The notes: a model not told the origin generated them from the sequence alone. 64,000 bases of DNA from Symbiodinium natans (GCA_905221605.1 CAJNDS010000684.1:1-64000); one strand, 5' to 3'. Shown: positions 42,001-55,246, counted from the stretch's first letter. A program made the numbers and translations.

Positions 42001-44663
42001 CCAATACTAAATCACGAGCCCGGGCTCGTAATTTAGTATTGGGGGAATTTCTATTTCAAAGACTTCAAAGATTTCAAAGATTTCAAAGGTTGCAAAAGGC
42101 AGGGGAAACTCCCGGGAAGTTTCCCAAACCTTTTGCAACCTTTGAAATCTTTGAAATCTTTGAAATCTTTGAAATAGAAATTCCCCCAATACTAAATTAC
42201 GAGCCCGGGCTTCCACCCAATACTAAATTACGAGCCCGGGCTTCCCCCCAATACTAAATCACGAGCCCGGGCTTCCCCCCAACACTAAATCACGAGCCCG
42301 GCCCTCCCCCCAATACTAAATCACGAGCCCGGGCTCGTAATTTAGTATTGGGGGAATTTCTATTTCAAAGACTTCAAAGATTTCAAAGATTTCAAAGGTT
42401 GCAAAAGGTTTGGGAAACTTCCCGGGAGTTTCCCCCGCCTTTTGCAACCTTTGAAATCTTTGAAATCTTTGAAATTTTTGAAATAGAAATTCCCCCAATA
42501 CTAAATTACGAGCCCGGGCTTCCACCCAATACTAAATTACGAGCCCGGGCTTCCCCCCAATACTAAATCACGAGCTTGGCCCTTCCCCCCAATACTAAAT
42601 CACGAGCCCGGGCTTCCCCCCAATACTAAATCACGAGCCCGGGCTCATGGGGGAATTTCTATTTCAAAGATTTCAAAGATTTCAAAGATTTCAAAGGTTG
42701 CAAAAGGCGGGGGAAACTCCCGGGAAGTTTCCCAAACCTTTTGCAACCTTTGAAATCTTTGAAATCTTTGAAATCTTTGAAATCTTTGAAATAGAAATTT
42801 CCGCCGGGCTTCCCCAATACTAAACCACGAGCCCGGGCTTCCCCCCAATACTAAATCACGAGCCCGGGCTTCCCCCCAATACTAAATCACGAGCCCGGGC
42901 TTCACCCCTAATACTAAATCACGAGCCCGGGCTCGTAATTTAGTATTGGGGGAATTTCTATTTCAAAGATTTCAAAGATTTCAAAGGTTGCAAAAGGCGG
43001 GGGAAACTCCCGGGAAGTTTCCCAAACCTTTTGCAACCTTTGAAATCTTTGAAATCTTTGAAATCTTTGAAAGAGAAATTCCCCCAATACTAAATTACGA
43101 GCCCGGGCTTCCACCCAATACTAAATTACGAGCCCGGGCTTCCCCCCCAATACTAAATCACGAGCCCGGGCTTCCCCCCAACACTAAATCACGAGCCCGG
43201 CCCTCCCCCCAATACTAAATCACGAGCCCGGGCTCGTAATTTAGTATTGGGGGAATTTCTATTTCAAAGATTTCAAAGATTTCAAAGGTTGCAAAAGGCG
43301 GGGGAAACTCCCGGGAAGTTTCCCAAACCTTTTGCAACCTTTGAAATCTTTGAAATCTTTGAAATAGAAATTCCCCCCTTGCTTCCCCAATACTAAACCA
43401 CGAGCCCGGGCTTTCCCCCAATACTAAATCACGAGCCCGGGCTTCCCCCCAATACGAAATCACGAGCCCGGGCTTCACCCCTAATACTAAATCACGAGCC
43501 CGGCCCTCCCCCCAATACTAAATCACGAGCCCGGCCCTCCCCCCAATACTGAATCACGAGCCCGGCCCTCCCCCAAATACTAAATCACGAGCCCGGGCCT
43601 CCCCCCAATACTAAATCACGAGCCCGGGCTCGTAATTTAGTATTGGGGGAATTTCTATTTCAAAGATTTCAAAGATTTCAAAGATTTCAAAGGTTGCAAA
43701 AGGCGGGGGAAACTCCCGGGAAGTTTCCCAAACCTTTTGCGACCTTTGAAATCTTTGAAATCTTTGAAATCTTTGAAATAGAAATTCCCCCCGGGCTTCC
43801 CCAATACTAAACCACGAGCCCGGGCTTCCCCCCAATACTAAATCACGAGCCCGGGCTTCCCCCCAATACTAAATCACGAGCCCGGGCTTCACCCCTAATA
43901 CTAAATCACGAGCCCGGCCCTCCCCCCAATACTAAATCACGAGCCCGGGCCTCTCCCCAATACTAAATCACGAGCCCGGCCCTCCCCCCAATACTAAATC
44001 ACGAGCCCGGGCTTCCCCCCAATACTAAATCACGAGCCCGGGCTCGTGATTTAGTATTGGGGGGATTTCTATTTCAAAGATTTGAAAGATTTCAAAGGTT
44101 GCAAAAGGTTTGGGAAACTTCCCGGGAGTTTCCCCCGCCTTTTGCAACCTTTGAAATCTTTGAAATGATTGAAATCTTTGAAATAGAAATTCCCCCCGGG
44201 CCTCCCCAATATTAAATCACGAGCCCGGCCCTCCCCCCAATACTAAATCACGAGCCCGCGCTTCCCCCCAATACTAAATCACGAGCCCGGCCCTTCCCCC
44301 CAATACTAAATCACGAGCCCGGGCTTCCCCCCAATACTAGATCACGAGCCCGGGCTCGTAATTTAGCATTGGGGGAATTTCTATTTCAAAGATTTCAAAG
44401 ATTTCAAAGGTTGCAAAAGGTTTGGGAAACTTCCCGGGAGTTTCCCCCGCCTTTTGCAACCTTTGAAATCTTTGAAATAGAAATTCCCCCAATACTAAAT
44501 TACGAGCCCGGGCTTCCACCCAATACTAAATTACGAGCCCGGGCTTCCCCCCAATACTAAATCACGAGCCCGGCCCTTCCCCCCAATACTAAATCACGAG
44601 TTCCCCCCAATACTAAATCACGAGCCCGGGCTCGTAATTTAGTATTGGGGGAATTTCTATTTA
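42001..44663. repeat. Hairpin array, right part
   Basis: Continues the 35.3-36.85 kb array beyond the LINE. Complete palindromes near 42045-42185, 42350-42490, 42652-42800, 42950-43082, 43250-43375, 43648-43788, 44065-44195 and 44368-44490; the last begins at 44648 and stops after GAATTTCTATTT, where unique DNA starts. In three of them (42350, 44065, 44368) the central loop is inverted relative to the others. Confidence 0.9.
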
Positions 44664-45174
44664 GGAGGAGTCATGTTATGGGACGCCCCATTAAGCAAAA
44701 CAATTGGGAGGATGTCTGAGGAAAGTTTCTGTTCAAAAAGATTGAAAGGTCCACAGGAATGAACTTAACCATGCATGTCTGTTTCAGGTGTTTGAAGGGT
44801 CCGTCTGTTTCAACAAGCCACACAAGTAGGAGGAGTTATGGAATGCCCCGCAAATTAGAAGTATGCCCACCAAGCAAAGCCCTAGGCACCCCTAGACCCT
44901 AAACCCTGATTAATATTCATATGAATTTCAACTTTCGTTTGGTTATTCGTATAGGCAAAAGCAGTCTTGTTAACTTATTGAATTTTTGAAAAAAAAACAA
45001 CTAAGTGACTGTCCTAGCAGAGCTGCCATGATGAAAACGTTGCTCTTTCGGACCCTTCCTTTTCGTTGTACAAGTTCTCCGCACTCCCAGCCGCGAAAGG
45101 GCAGAACTTTGTTAACACCATTATGGCTTTGTACAACAAATGCCATGGAAACGGAAGGGACAGGGGATAAACTT
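44664..45174. other. Unique spacer with a short direct repeat
   Basis: No gene seen. TAGGAGGAGTCATGTTATGG at 44663 is echoed by TAGGAGGAGTTATGGAATG at 44827, each followed by a GCCCC element. One CCCTAAA pair at 44896. Confidence 0.5.
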
Positions 45175-45399
45175 CTGTAAACCTTTACTTCAAAAGAACA
45201 GGAAACAGAGAGATCAGAGGAGTAATGTACGCAGACGATAAGGTAAGAAGGGGGACCAGGATAACTTGTCACTCCATCTCCCCTCTTCCTTCCTCTCCTC
45301 CTTTTCTCGCGAATGAGATATATAGGAAGAAATGGTGAGGAAGAACAGACTGAAGTGGAGAGGAAAACTACCTACCTCTCTACCTATCCCCCTCTCACT

Positions 45400-45533
<134 letters not shown>

Positions 45534-48202
45534 CTCTCTTTCCTCTCTCTTTCCTCTCTCTTTCCTCTCTCTTTCCTCTCTCTTCTCTCATTCTCTCTCT
45601 TCCACTCTCCCTCTCCTCACTCTCCACTTCTCCTTCCTCCCCGTCATGTGTTTTCTCATTGAGAAGGAGACAGGGAAGAAAGACTGGGAAAGGAACGCTC
45701 CCCCTGCCACCCCCCCATCGCAGACATTTCTTACGTATCAGAGTCCAGAAACTGAAGAGCAGCAAGCAAGAGAGGAGAAAGTAGACATAGGCCCATAGGC
45801 GGGGGCATGACCTCTTTTTTGTTTCTGCTTTGTCTTTTATCCTTCTTCTTCCTTGTTCTATGAGAGCGCAGGAAAGGAAAGGAAAGGAAAGGAGAGGTGG
45901 GTAAAGTCCGGGAACACACGACAAGACAAGGGAACGGAGAGCTTGTCGTTCCCCCCTTCCCTTGCTCAGCCTTGCCACATCGAGGCAGACAAAAAGGCAA
46001 GGAGGACGAGCGCACAAAAGGAGGCCCATTTGTGCATGTCTTCCTTCTGCTCTTTCATTCCTTCCTTTCCCACTGTTGTCAGAAAAGAAGCAGCAAAGAG
46101 AAGAGACGAAGAGAGGAGAGGAACGAAGAAGGATTTGGAGAAGGGGGCGGAACCCTCTCCTTTCCTTATGTCTCCCTTCCTATCGTTCCTCCCTCTTTCA
46201 CTTTCATTCTCTCATTCTCTCTCTTCTTCTCTCCCTCTCCCTGTCCCTCGCTCTCACTCTCCACTTCTCCTTCCTCCCCCTCGTGCGTTTTCTCACTGAT
46301 AAGGAGACATGGAAGAAAGACTGGGAAAGGAACGCTCCCCGTGCCACCCCCCGTCGCAGACATTTCTTACGTATCAGAGTCCAGAAACTGAAGAGCAGAA
46401 AGCAAGAGAGGAGAGAGTAGACATAGGCCCATAGGCGGGGGCATGACCTCTTATTTGTTTCTGCTTTATCTTTTATCCTTCTTCTTCCTTTTTCTATGAG
46501 AGCGCAGGAAAGAAAATGAAAGGCGACGTGGGTAAGAAGGCCCCCTCAGTCTTCCCGCAACTCTCTGGGGAAACACGACAAGACAAGGGAACCTTTACTT
46601 CAAAAGAACAGGAGACAGAAGAGAACAGAGGAGTAATGTACGCAGATGATAAGGTATGAAGAGGGACCAGATAACTTGTCACTCCATCTGCCCTCTTCCT
46701 TGCTGTCCTCCTTTCTTCTTCCTCTTCTCTCCTCCTTTTCTCGCGAATGAGATATATAGGAAGAAATGGTGAGGAAGAACAAACTGAAGTGGAAAGGAAA
46801 ACCACAGAAAGTTGCCACGCCTTGCGGTTGCTCGCCTTTCCTCTTCATTTTCTATCTATCTATCTACCTACACCCGGTCTCTCTCTCTTTCTTTCCTCTC
46901 TCTTTCCTCTCTCTTTCACTCTCATTCTCTCATTCTCTTTCTTCCTCTCTCCCTCTCCTTGTCCCTCGCTCTCACTCTCCACTTCTCCTTCCTCCCCCTC
47001 ATGCATTTTCTCATTGATAAGGAGACAGGGAAGAAAGACTGGGAAAGGAACGCCCCCCCTGCCACCCCCTGTCGCGGACATTTCTTACGTATCAGAGTCC
47101 AGAAACTGAAGAGCAGCAAGCAAGAGAGGAGAAAGTAGACATAGGCACAGAGGCGGGGGCATGACCTCTTTTTTGTTTCTGCTTTGTCTTTTATCCTTCT
47201 TCTTCCTTTTTCTATGAGAGCGCAGGAAAGAACAGGAAAGGAGAAGCGGGAAAAAAGGCCCCCGCAGTCTTCCCGCAACTCTCCAGGAATACACGACAAG
47301 ACAAGAAAACGGAGAGCTTGTCGTTCCCCCCTTACCTTGCTCAGCTTTGCCACATCGAGGCAGACAAAAAGGCAAGGAGGACGAGCGCACAAAAGGAGGC
47401 CCATTTGTGCCTGTCTTCCTTCTGCTCTTTCATTCCTTCCTTTCCCACTGTTGTCAGAAAAGAAGCAGCAAAGAGAAGAGACGAAGAGAGGAGAGGAACG
47501 AAGAAGGATTTGGAGAAGGGGGCGGAACCCTCTCCTTCCCTTATCTCTCCCTTCCTATCGTTCCTCCCTCCTTCACTTCATTCTCTCATTCTCTCTCTTC
47601 TTCTCTCCCTCTCCCTGTCCCTCGCTCTCACTCTCCACTTCTCATTCCTCCCCCTCGTGCGTTTTCTCATTGATAAGGAGACAGGGAAGAAAGACTGGGA
47701 AAGGAACGCTCCCCCTGCCACCCCCCGTCGCAGACATTTCTTATGTGTCAGAGTCCAGAAACTGAAGAGCAGAAAGCAAGAGAGGAGAAAGTAGACATAG
47801 GCCCATAGGCGGGGGCATGACCTCCTTTTTGTTTCTGCTTTGTCTTTTATCCTTCTTCTTCCTTTTTCTATGAGAGCGCAGGAAAGAACAGGGGTGGGTA
47901 AAAAGGCCTCCTCAGTCTTCCCGCAACTCTCCGGGAAAACACGACAAGACAAGGGAACCTTTACTTCAAAAGAACAGGAGACAGAAGAGAACAGATGAGT
48001 AATGTACGCAGATGATAAGGTATGAAGAGGGGCCAGATAACTTGTCACTCCATCTGCCCTCTTCCTTGCTGTCCTCCTTTCTTCTTCCTCTTCTCTCCTC
48101 CTTTTCTCGCAAATGAGATAAATGGTGAGGAAGAACAGACTGAAGTGGAAAGGAAAACCACAGAAAGTTGCCACGCCTTGCGGTTGCTCGCCTTTCCTCT
48201 TC

Positions 48203-48234
<32 letters not shown>

Positions 48235-48236
48235 CC
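48203..48236. repeat. (TCTA)n microsatellite
   Basis: About 7 units inside the satellite; three units at the equivalent place (46853-46865) in the previous repeat, so length varies between copies. Confidence 0.9.
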
Positions 48237-48944
48237 TACACCCTCTCTCTCTCTTTCTTTCCTCCCTCTTTCCTCTCTCTTTCACTCTCATTCTCTCATT
48301 CTCTTTCTTCCTCTCTCCCTCTCCTTGTCCCTCGCTCTCACTCTCCACTTCTCCTTCCTCCCCCTCATGCATTTTCTCATTGATAAGGAGACAGGGAAGA
48401 AAGACTGGGAAAGGAACGCTCCCCCTGCCACCCCCTGTCGCGGACATTTCTTACGTATCAGAGTCCAGAAACTGAAGAGCAGAAAGCAAGAGAGGAGAAA
48501 GTAGACATAGGCACAGAGGCGGGGGCATGACCTCTTTTTTGTTTCTGCTTTGTCTTTTATCCTTCTTCTTCCTTTTTCTATGAGAGCGCAGGAAAGGAAA
48601 GGAAAGGAGAGGCGGGACAAAAGCCCCCCGCAGTCTTCCAGCAACACTCTGGGAAAACACGACAAGACAAGAAAACGGAGAGCTTGTCGTTCCCCCCCTC
48701 CCTTGCTCAGCTTTGCCGCATCGAGGCAGACAAAAAGGCAAGGAGGACGGGCGCACAAAAGGAGGCCCATTTGCGCCTGCCTTCCTTCTGCTCTTTCATT
48801 CCTTCCCTTTCCCACTGTTGTCAGAAAAGAAGAAGCAAAGAGAAGAGACGAAGAGAGGCGAGGAATGAAGAAGGTTTTGGAAAGGGGGGCGGAACCCTCT
48901 TTCTCTTATCTCTCCCTTCCTATTCTTTTCATCTTTCCGGCGGT

Positions 48945-49195
48945 TCCTTCCATAACTTGGACTTGTGAGAAAGCGACGAGAGGCCAAGAGGAGGGGGGTG
49001 ACTCGCTATTGTGTTACTTCATAGTTGTTTCATTTTTCTTGAAAAAGAGAAAGGCCCCCTCCGACTTGTTTCCAAGGATGAGTGAGTTTGCTAAGCCAAA
49101 CCCAACTCTGACATGCTTCAGGCATAGAGCATTCAATGGTTTTAATAGGGAAAGAAGGACAAGACCTCACATTATACCTAAAGGTCCATGGCACA
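48945..49195. other. Unique spacer after satellite
   Basis: No repeat and no convincing exon recognised; ends at a CCCTAAA array starting near 49198. Confidence 0.4.
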
Positions 49196-49261
49196 TAAAC
49201 CCTAAACCCTAAACCCTAAACCCTAAACCCTAAACCCTAAACCCTAAACCCTAAACCGTTT

Positions 49262-49372
49262 GGGATTTCGAGCTTCGGGGCGGGGAAACTTGTCGCGGGG
49301 AGCTCGGCGCCCGGCTGCGCCGCGGATGCCCGGAGGGGGCATTCCAGTATCGATCGGGATGCCCTGCTTTGC
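49262..49372 (-). CDS. Candidate exon islet, two frames open
   Basis: GC-rich islet between a CCCTAAA array and an AT-rich microsatellite. Two minus frames are open: one containing GIPIDTGMPPPGIRGAAGRR, the other ILECPLRASAAQPGAELPAT. Splice sites were not settled. Confidence 0.3.
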
Positions 49373-50370
49373 GTCTTGCTTTGCTGTATATATATATATA
49401 TGTGTATATATATATACACATATACATATATATATATATATGTATATATGTTTTTTTTTTTTTTTTGGGGGGGGGGGGTTGGGGGTGGGTTAGGGTTTAG
49501 GGTTGAGGGGTGCAGGTTGCGGGTTTAGGGTTGAGGGGTCTAGGGTTGGAATCAGTCCAGGCTTTGTGGTTTAGGGTTGCCTTGGGGCAGCGTCATGGTA
49601 GTCAGATCTGCCTCTGCGCTTAGGGCTTGATGGAGAGCAGCGTTGAAGGGGCCCATCTAAGTGGAAGGGAGAGATTTGGGTAGTGTATAGTCTGATGAAG
49701 CCCGGATTGGAAGAAGGCAGTGGTAACTTTAGAAGGCTCCTTTATGGTATGAACTCAACGTTCGCGCGCAGGGACTGATTGAAGCAACGGAATTGGCACC
49801 TAACAACCTGTCCTGCTCAGCAACATAGGAAAGACGTACCTGTTTTGCCGGCGAGCAGGGGAAGAGTAGTAAGGGAAGCTATAAACCCAAGCTCTAGGAA
49901 ACCCCTTACTCAGGGTTGAGGGTTTTAGGGTTTAAGGGTTTAGGGTTTTCGGGATTTCGGGTTTAGAGTTACACCCTCGAGCAAGCCTCGCGACTTCGAT
50001 CTTTAGCCCTCACCGCATGCCCTGGCCAAGAAGCCTGAGGACAGTCATGACAACAATAGGACATCGGCAAACAAACAAAGTGTCTACAGAGGGAGAGAGA
50101 GGGAGAGAGAGAGAGAGAGAGAGATGTATATATATATATATATATGTATACACATAGGCGTGTTCGTATAAACATACATATATTCATGAGCTTCATGGTT
50201 GTATAAGTAACTATAACCCGACCGAAACAAAGCCCTCAGCTTTCCTCTCGGAGCCCCGGACTTTGAACATCAAGCCACAACATACCACAGAAATTCTGAC
50301 ACTTCCCCGCCCTAAGCCCTAAAGGTTTCGGGGTCAGGGTTTAGGTTTTCCCGCACCAATAACTCCGAGC

Positions 50371-50430
50371 CTTGCAGTAGTCTAGGAGGTCCGACAACGT
50401 CAGCATATGGTGCTGGCGCTTGTCGAGGAC
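50371..50430 (-). CDS. Candidate internal exon with GC donor
   Basis: Acceptor CCCCCAG|G, donor TGCAAG|GCTCGG. Exactly 20 codons. Reads VLDKRQHHMLTLSDLLDYCK. Confidence 0.55.
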
Positions 50431-51534
50431 CTGGGGGCTGGATCTCATCTTGGGGAGCTTGGATTCCCAGCCTGAGCCTCTAAAGGGTTTATGGGGGGTT
50501 TATAGGGGTTATAGGGCGGGTTTATGGGTGCTTATGGGGATTTATGGGGTAATTTTAAGGCGGAAAGGGGTTTCTAGGGTTTATCTTAGGGTAGTTACGT
50601 GGTCCGTTAGAGTGGGAACCCTTCATTGGGGAGCCATTTTTTCCCTATAAACCCGCCTCGGCCCAGAATTAACCTAGGAAAAAAAAGGTGCCCTTTGGAA
50701 AAGGGAACCTAAAACCTAAACAAGCTCTTGGTCCTAGTACCTGTCGTGGCCGTGGAGTAGAAGGAAAAAACATGTATGCTTATGATACGCACGGTCTGCA
50801 TAGACATCTTTGGACACAGGCCTATCGGATGCCGTGTCTAAAACCCCAAAAAAAAGCCTTCAAGCGCAGGCCCGGATGACTTTTTGAGATTCGTGTCGCG
50901 ATTATTTCTGCTGTTGAGATTGGTACTCGTGACTGGTATCAGAGCTGGTATTCTCAATATTGTTGTTAAGGATGTGGCACATTGCCGAATGCGATTTCGT
51001 TGTCCACGCTGCTTTATGAGGAGCTGTCCAAAAAACATGCTGGCGAAGAGGTAGGGTTGTGGAACTTAAAGCTTTGACAGGAGTAGGGCTTGCCTAAACC
51101 GCTGATTGTAAGTCCTCTTGTTCAGCTGCCCTAGATTCTGGCCGTTTACAACTTTATGCGGCACCCCAAAAATGAACCCTAAACCCGCCCGAAACGTACT
51201 GCAGCCCAGCTATCTAGCAAGCGGGCAAAGGCCCACACGTCGCGTTTAGGGTTGAGCGCTTAGGGTGGGGGCTAGACGTCCCTAAGCCCTGAACGCAAAA
51301 CCCCTAAACCTCGGTCCTAAGCCAGTCAACCCTAGGCTCCAAATACACATTCTAAACCCTAAGCCCTGAGCCCTAAGCCCCAAACCCCAAGCCCTACTTG
51401 GAGGTTCAGGGTACGTAGTAACCCAATTCTAAGTGTAGTTACAACGCACCTGACAAGCCGCTGAAGTACCCTTATGGGGGTATAATTGGGGCATAAGCAG
51501 TTGGGTTACTAAGTAGCATGAACATCCAAATAAC

Positions 51535-51681
51535 CCTAAACCCTAAACCCTAAACCCGAAACCCTTAGCCCTTAACCGCTAAACCCTAAACCCTAAACCC
51601 TAAACCCTAAACCCTAAACCCTAAACCCTAAACCCTAAACCCTAAACCCTAAACCCTAAACCCTAAACCCTAAACCCTAAC
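51535..51681 (-). repeat. Long CCCTAAA array
   Basis: About 20 heptamers, degenerate in the first 45 bases and perfect after that. Confidence 0.95.
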
Positions 51682-51728
51682 CCTGGAGGCCCCCGCTGTG
51701 AAGATCTCCTGGCCAAGCGTGGACGCAG
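51682..51728 (-). CDS. Candidate internal exon with telomeric-repeat donor
   Basis: Acceptor TCTCCCCCTCAG|C behind a clear polypyrimidine tract; donor CCAGG|GTTAGGG at the edge of the long array at 51535-51681. 47 nt: 2 bases plus 15 codons. Reads ASTLGQEIFTAGASR. The plus strand is open too (LEAPAVKISWPSVDAAEGER). Confidence 0.45.
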
Positions 51729-51944
51729 CTGAGGGGGAGAGGGCATCAGTTCGGGGTTTGGCAGATTGAGGGTTTAGGGTGTCGGGTGTAGGGTTTCGGG
51801 CTTAGGGTTTAGGTTGGGTTTAGATGGTTTGGTTAGGGTTGTAGGGCTACGGGCTTGGGGTTCTAGGGCTGTAGGGCATATAGGGCTTGAGAGAATTATG
51901 GGCTTGAGAGCCTGATTCTTGGTAGCAGGGCGGTGTCAGTGAAG

Positions 51945-52545
51945 ACCCCCCACCACCCTCACCCCCCCATCACTCCCCCCCCTATGCCCCCCAGTCCAAC
52001 CCTGCCCCTCACCCCCCCACCCCCCCCCAACCCCCCCCCACCCCCCTCCGCAGGGCCCCCTCCCAGCCCCCCCCCAGCCCACCCCCCCCCCACCCCCCCC
52101 CCACCCCCCCCCCACCCCCCCCCAACCCCCCCCCCCCACCCCCCCCCACCCGCCCCCCCACCCACCCCCACCCCCCCCCCCCAACCCCCCCCCCCACCCC
52201 CCCCACCCCCCCCACCCCCCCCCCACCCCCCCCCCCACCCCCCACCCCCCCCCCCCCCCCCCCACCCTCTCCCACCCCCACTCCCTAACCCTCCCACCAA
52301 CCCTCCCCAGCCCTCATCATTACCCCCTCCCACCATCGTGCACCATCCGACCGCCCCCCCACTCTCACCGCTCTCATCGCTTCTTCATCTCTATGCCCCC
52401 CAGTCCACCCCTGCCTTCCGCCCCCAACTCCCTAATCCGACACCAACCCTCTACCGTCACCCCCCACACCCCCCACCCCTTTCCACCCCCACCCACCCCC
52501 ACCCCCCCGCCCCCGCCCCCCCGCCTGCCCGCGCTCCACCCTGCC
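51945..52545. repeat. C-rich tract with A punctuation
   Basis: Runs of 5-16 C separated by A, AA or short C/T words, densest at 52010-52265. The Pro-rich plus frame and Gly-rich minus frames that stay open here are artefacts. The minus strand has extreme G-quadruplex potential. Confidence 0.9.
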
Positions 52546-54225
52546 TTCCGCCCCAATGCGACTGTCTTGGGTCTGGGGTCGGCGGCACTGGCGGTAGCCA
52601 TTAAATCGGGCAGCGCGAGGTCCCCAAAGGACCGAGCAAATGCGGACCTTTTAGCCCGGGTCGTCCCGGGAATAGCCTTGCTGGCCTCTGGCCTTCTGCG
52701 AAGCAGAATTAGGCCGGACGCCAGTGCCGCCGACCCCCGCGTGCCGCCGGTGAACGGTTTTTTTTTCGTGGTTTTTTGCGTCGCCACGGAGGCCCCCAGA
52801 GGGCGCGCATCATGAGCATCAGCGGGTCCAGCCCGGGACCCCCAGGCGCGCATCAGGAGCATCAGCGGCTCCCGGGGCGGGACCCCGGGGGCGCATCAGG
52901 AGCATGATGCCCCCCAAAGGGTGGCATATAAGCCCGGGGCTAGGAAAAAGGGAGTTTAGGGGCCTTATAAAGTGCTTAGAAACGTTAAGGGAGTCTAGGA
53001 GCCTCAAACGCTTAGGGGCCTGAAAATGCTTAGAAACTTAACGCTTAGAGATTTTAAGGGAGTTTAGGGGCCTCAACATGCTTAGAAACTGCTCGCCCCG
53101 GGCTTCTGCGTGCGCTGCCCGCCCATGGGCGCAGCCCCTTAAAATCCGGCCCCCGCGCCGCCCGTGGTCCAGGGCGGAGCCCGCGTCGCACTAAAGCGCT
53201 AGCTTTAAGGGGCGAGCGCCCGAGCTGCCGACCGCCCAAAGTTGCTTCAAATTCGCGCGGGGCCCTTCGGGAGGCCTCCAAAACGGCATCCAAGGGGACG
53301 CAACACGCGGTGGTGCGAAAAGCACGAAAACCTCGTAAAAACCATGGGTTTTTACGAAAAACCGAGGCCACAAAACACCCGCAGCACCCCATTAAACCCT
53401 CATGGGCGCGCATCATCGGCCCTAGCTTTTCACATGGGGCGCGCGCCAGGCCGAAACCACGTTTTTCAAGGTTTGGGGGGGGTACCGGAAGCCCAAAACC
53501 AGGCGAGCATCATGAGCATCAGCAGCCCTGGCCCGCGGGCCCAAGGCAATAAAAAACGCTGGAAAACGCTGAAATCACCGTAAATACCGTGTTTTTATGA
53601 GGTTTTTCACGCGTGCCTCCGACCCCCACCCCTGTTGCCCTTGACCCGCCCCCAAAGTGCGCATCATCGAAACCCACGTCCGGGCGGGGGTCTGCTGATG
53701 CTGCTGATGCGCGGGGTCCGGCCGCATCATCGAGCCATCGTTTCTCATGGGCTTCGTGGGGGGGTCCGGGCCCACGGCCCAGAGACCCAGCTGATGCTCA
53801 TGATGCTTGTTCTAACAGCAGAAAACCTCGTAAATACCGAGTGTTTTGTGGGTCCACGTAAAAACGCCCCTAAAATCGCGGGGAGGGAGGGGGGGCGAAG
53901 GCAGGAGAAAGAGAGACAGAGAGAAGGAGAGGACAACGGGAAAGAGAAGACAGTGCCAAGGTTCGAGGTTTCGTGCTTTGGGGGGCGGGGGCCGGCCCGT
54001 GCCGCTAGGCCTGAAATATGTGTTTGACACCACAGAGCACCATGAGATCAGCGACCTCTATGTCTATCCCAGGAGTTCGTGCCTGGGGTTTGAGCTCAGT
54101 GGGGTCACACGATGTTGTCGTCCCACGTCTAGTTGCGGCCTTGATTTGGACAGCCTACATGGCCGCAGCATTGCTCAGCCACTCTCTGCGTGAGAGTGAC
54201 ATATAGCCACCAAACCTAAATGACG
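52546..54225. other. GC-rich block with CATCATGAGCATCAGC motif
   Basis: Lacks telomeric heptamers. GCGCATCA(G/T)GAGCATCAGC occurs at about 52808, 52844 and 52887, with related forms at 53503, 53655, 53690, 53735 and 53790, partly inverted. A palindrome of AACCTCGTAAAAACCATGG and its complement lies at 53325-53366. CTTAGAAAC/AACGCTTAG words recur at 52970-53090. Both strands have long open frames because of GC content; a minus frame includes AKRSAFARSFGDLALPDLMA, a plus frame DVVVPRLVAALIWTAYMAAA. No gene is claimed. Confidence 0.5.
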
Positions 54226-54749
54226 GCTTAGGCCAGGGATGCGTGATCTATGTCACTTGGATCTGGGTTACAAGTGCTTGAATATACTATGACAAAACTC
54301 CCAAAACTCCCAAGCCCCGAATCCCAAACCCCAAACCCTAAACCCTCAAACCCCCCAAACCTCCAAACCCAAAAACGGCAAGGCCCTGAACCTGCCTGCC
54401 CCCCCCCTCCCCCATTGGTGCATCGGGGTGCGTACGTCAAGGGTTTTGGGGGCGGAGGGTCCTAAACCCTAAGCCCTACGTCCTACACCTAAACCCTGGG
54501 TTTCTAAGATTGAACACTTTTCAAAGTGTGCTGGTGGGCGACTAGCGCACTCAGGGCCAGGGATTGCTTAGGCGCGGGACTTTCTCCAGGGCTGTAACTT
54601 TTGGGCATGTAGGATTAGCGGGTTCTCAAGTGTTAAAGCTGAACTGCCCTGAACCCTAAATCCCAAACCCGAACGAATGGGTTTAGGGTTTAGGGTTTAG
54701 GGTTTGGGGTTTAGGGTTTAGGTTTAGGGTTTAGGGTTTAGGGTTGAGA

Positions 54750-54824
54750 GCAGGGTCTCAGTGTCCTGAGGGTCATGGCCCACGGTGAAATCCAGCTTGT
54801 CGAGCCCCAGCACCCATTCTTCGC
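54750..54824 (-). CDS. Candidate exon, acidic
   Basis: Acceptor AACCCAG|GC. Reads EEWVLGLDKLDFTVGHDPQD and then TETLLS. Donor not resolved, so the low end is approximate. The other two frames contain stops or poor composition. Confidence 0.5.
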
Positions 54825-55246
54825 CTGGGTTTTTAACCCTGAACCCAAAACCCTAAACCCTAAACCCTGAACCCTAAACCCTAAACCCTGAACCCTAAAA
54901 GATGCGGTGCAGGGTTTCGGGAATAGAGTCCCTGTAAAGCTTCCTGCTCTGTTAGTGGAGCCTTAGGTGTAGGGTTCAGGGTTTTGGGTTCAGGGCTAAG
55001 TTTAGGGTGCAGGGTTTAAGGAGAAAACTGCCCAGCTTCTATCCTGACACGAGATCCTGCAACTAGTCCCCTTCTCCGTACCTTCGAACGATGTAGCTGT
55101 GGCTGTGGCTTAGGCTCATAAACTGCAACGGCTGAAAAGTTGGCAACGCACGACTCCCAAAGCCTCAAACCAAAAACCAAAAACCCTGAACCCTAAACCC
55201 TTAACCCTTAACCCTAAGCCTATATCACATGCATCTGCTGGGATCC

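Noticed and set aside
35898-44560. Family of 60-90 codon frames (FQRFQRFQ, FEIFEIFE)
   Set aside because: They are the two arms of the foldback palindromes read in either direction.
51933-52604. Proline-rich plus frame and glycine-rich minus frames
   Set aside because: They simply translate C runs with A punctuation; no codon structure or splice sites.
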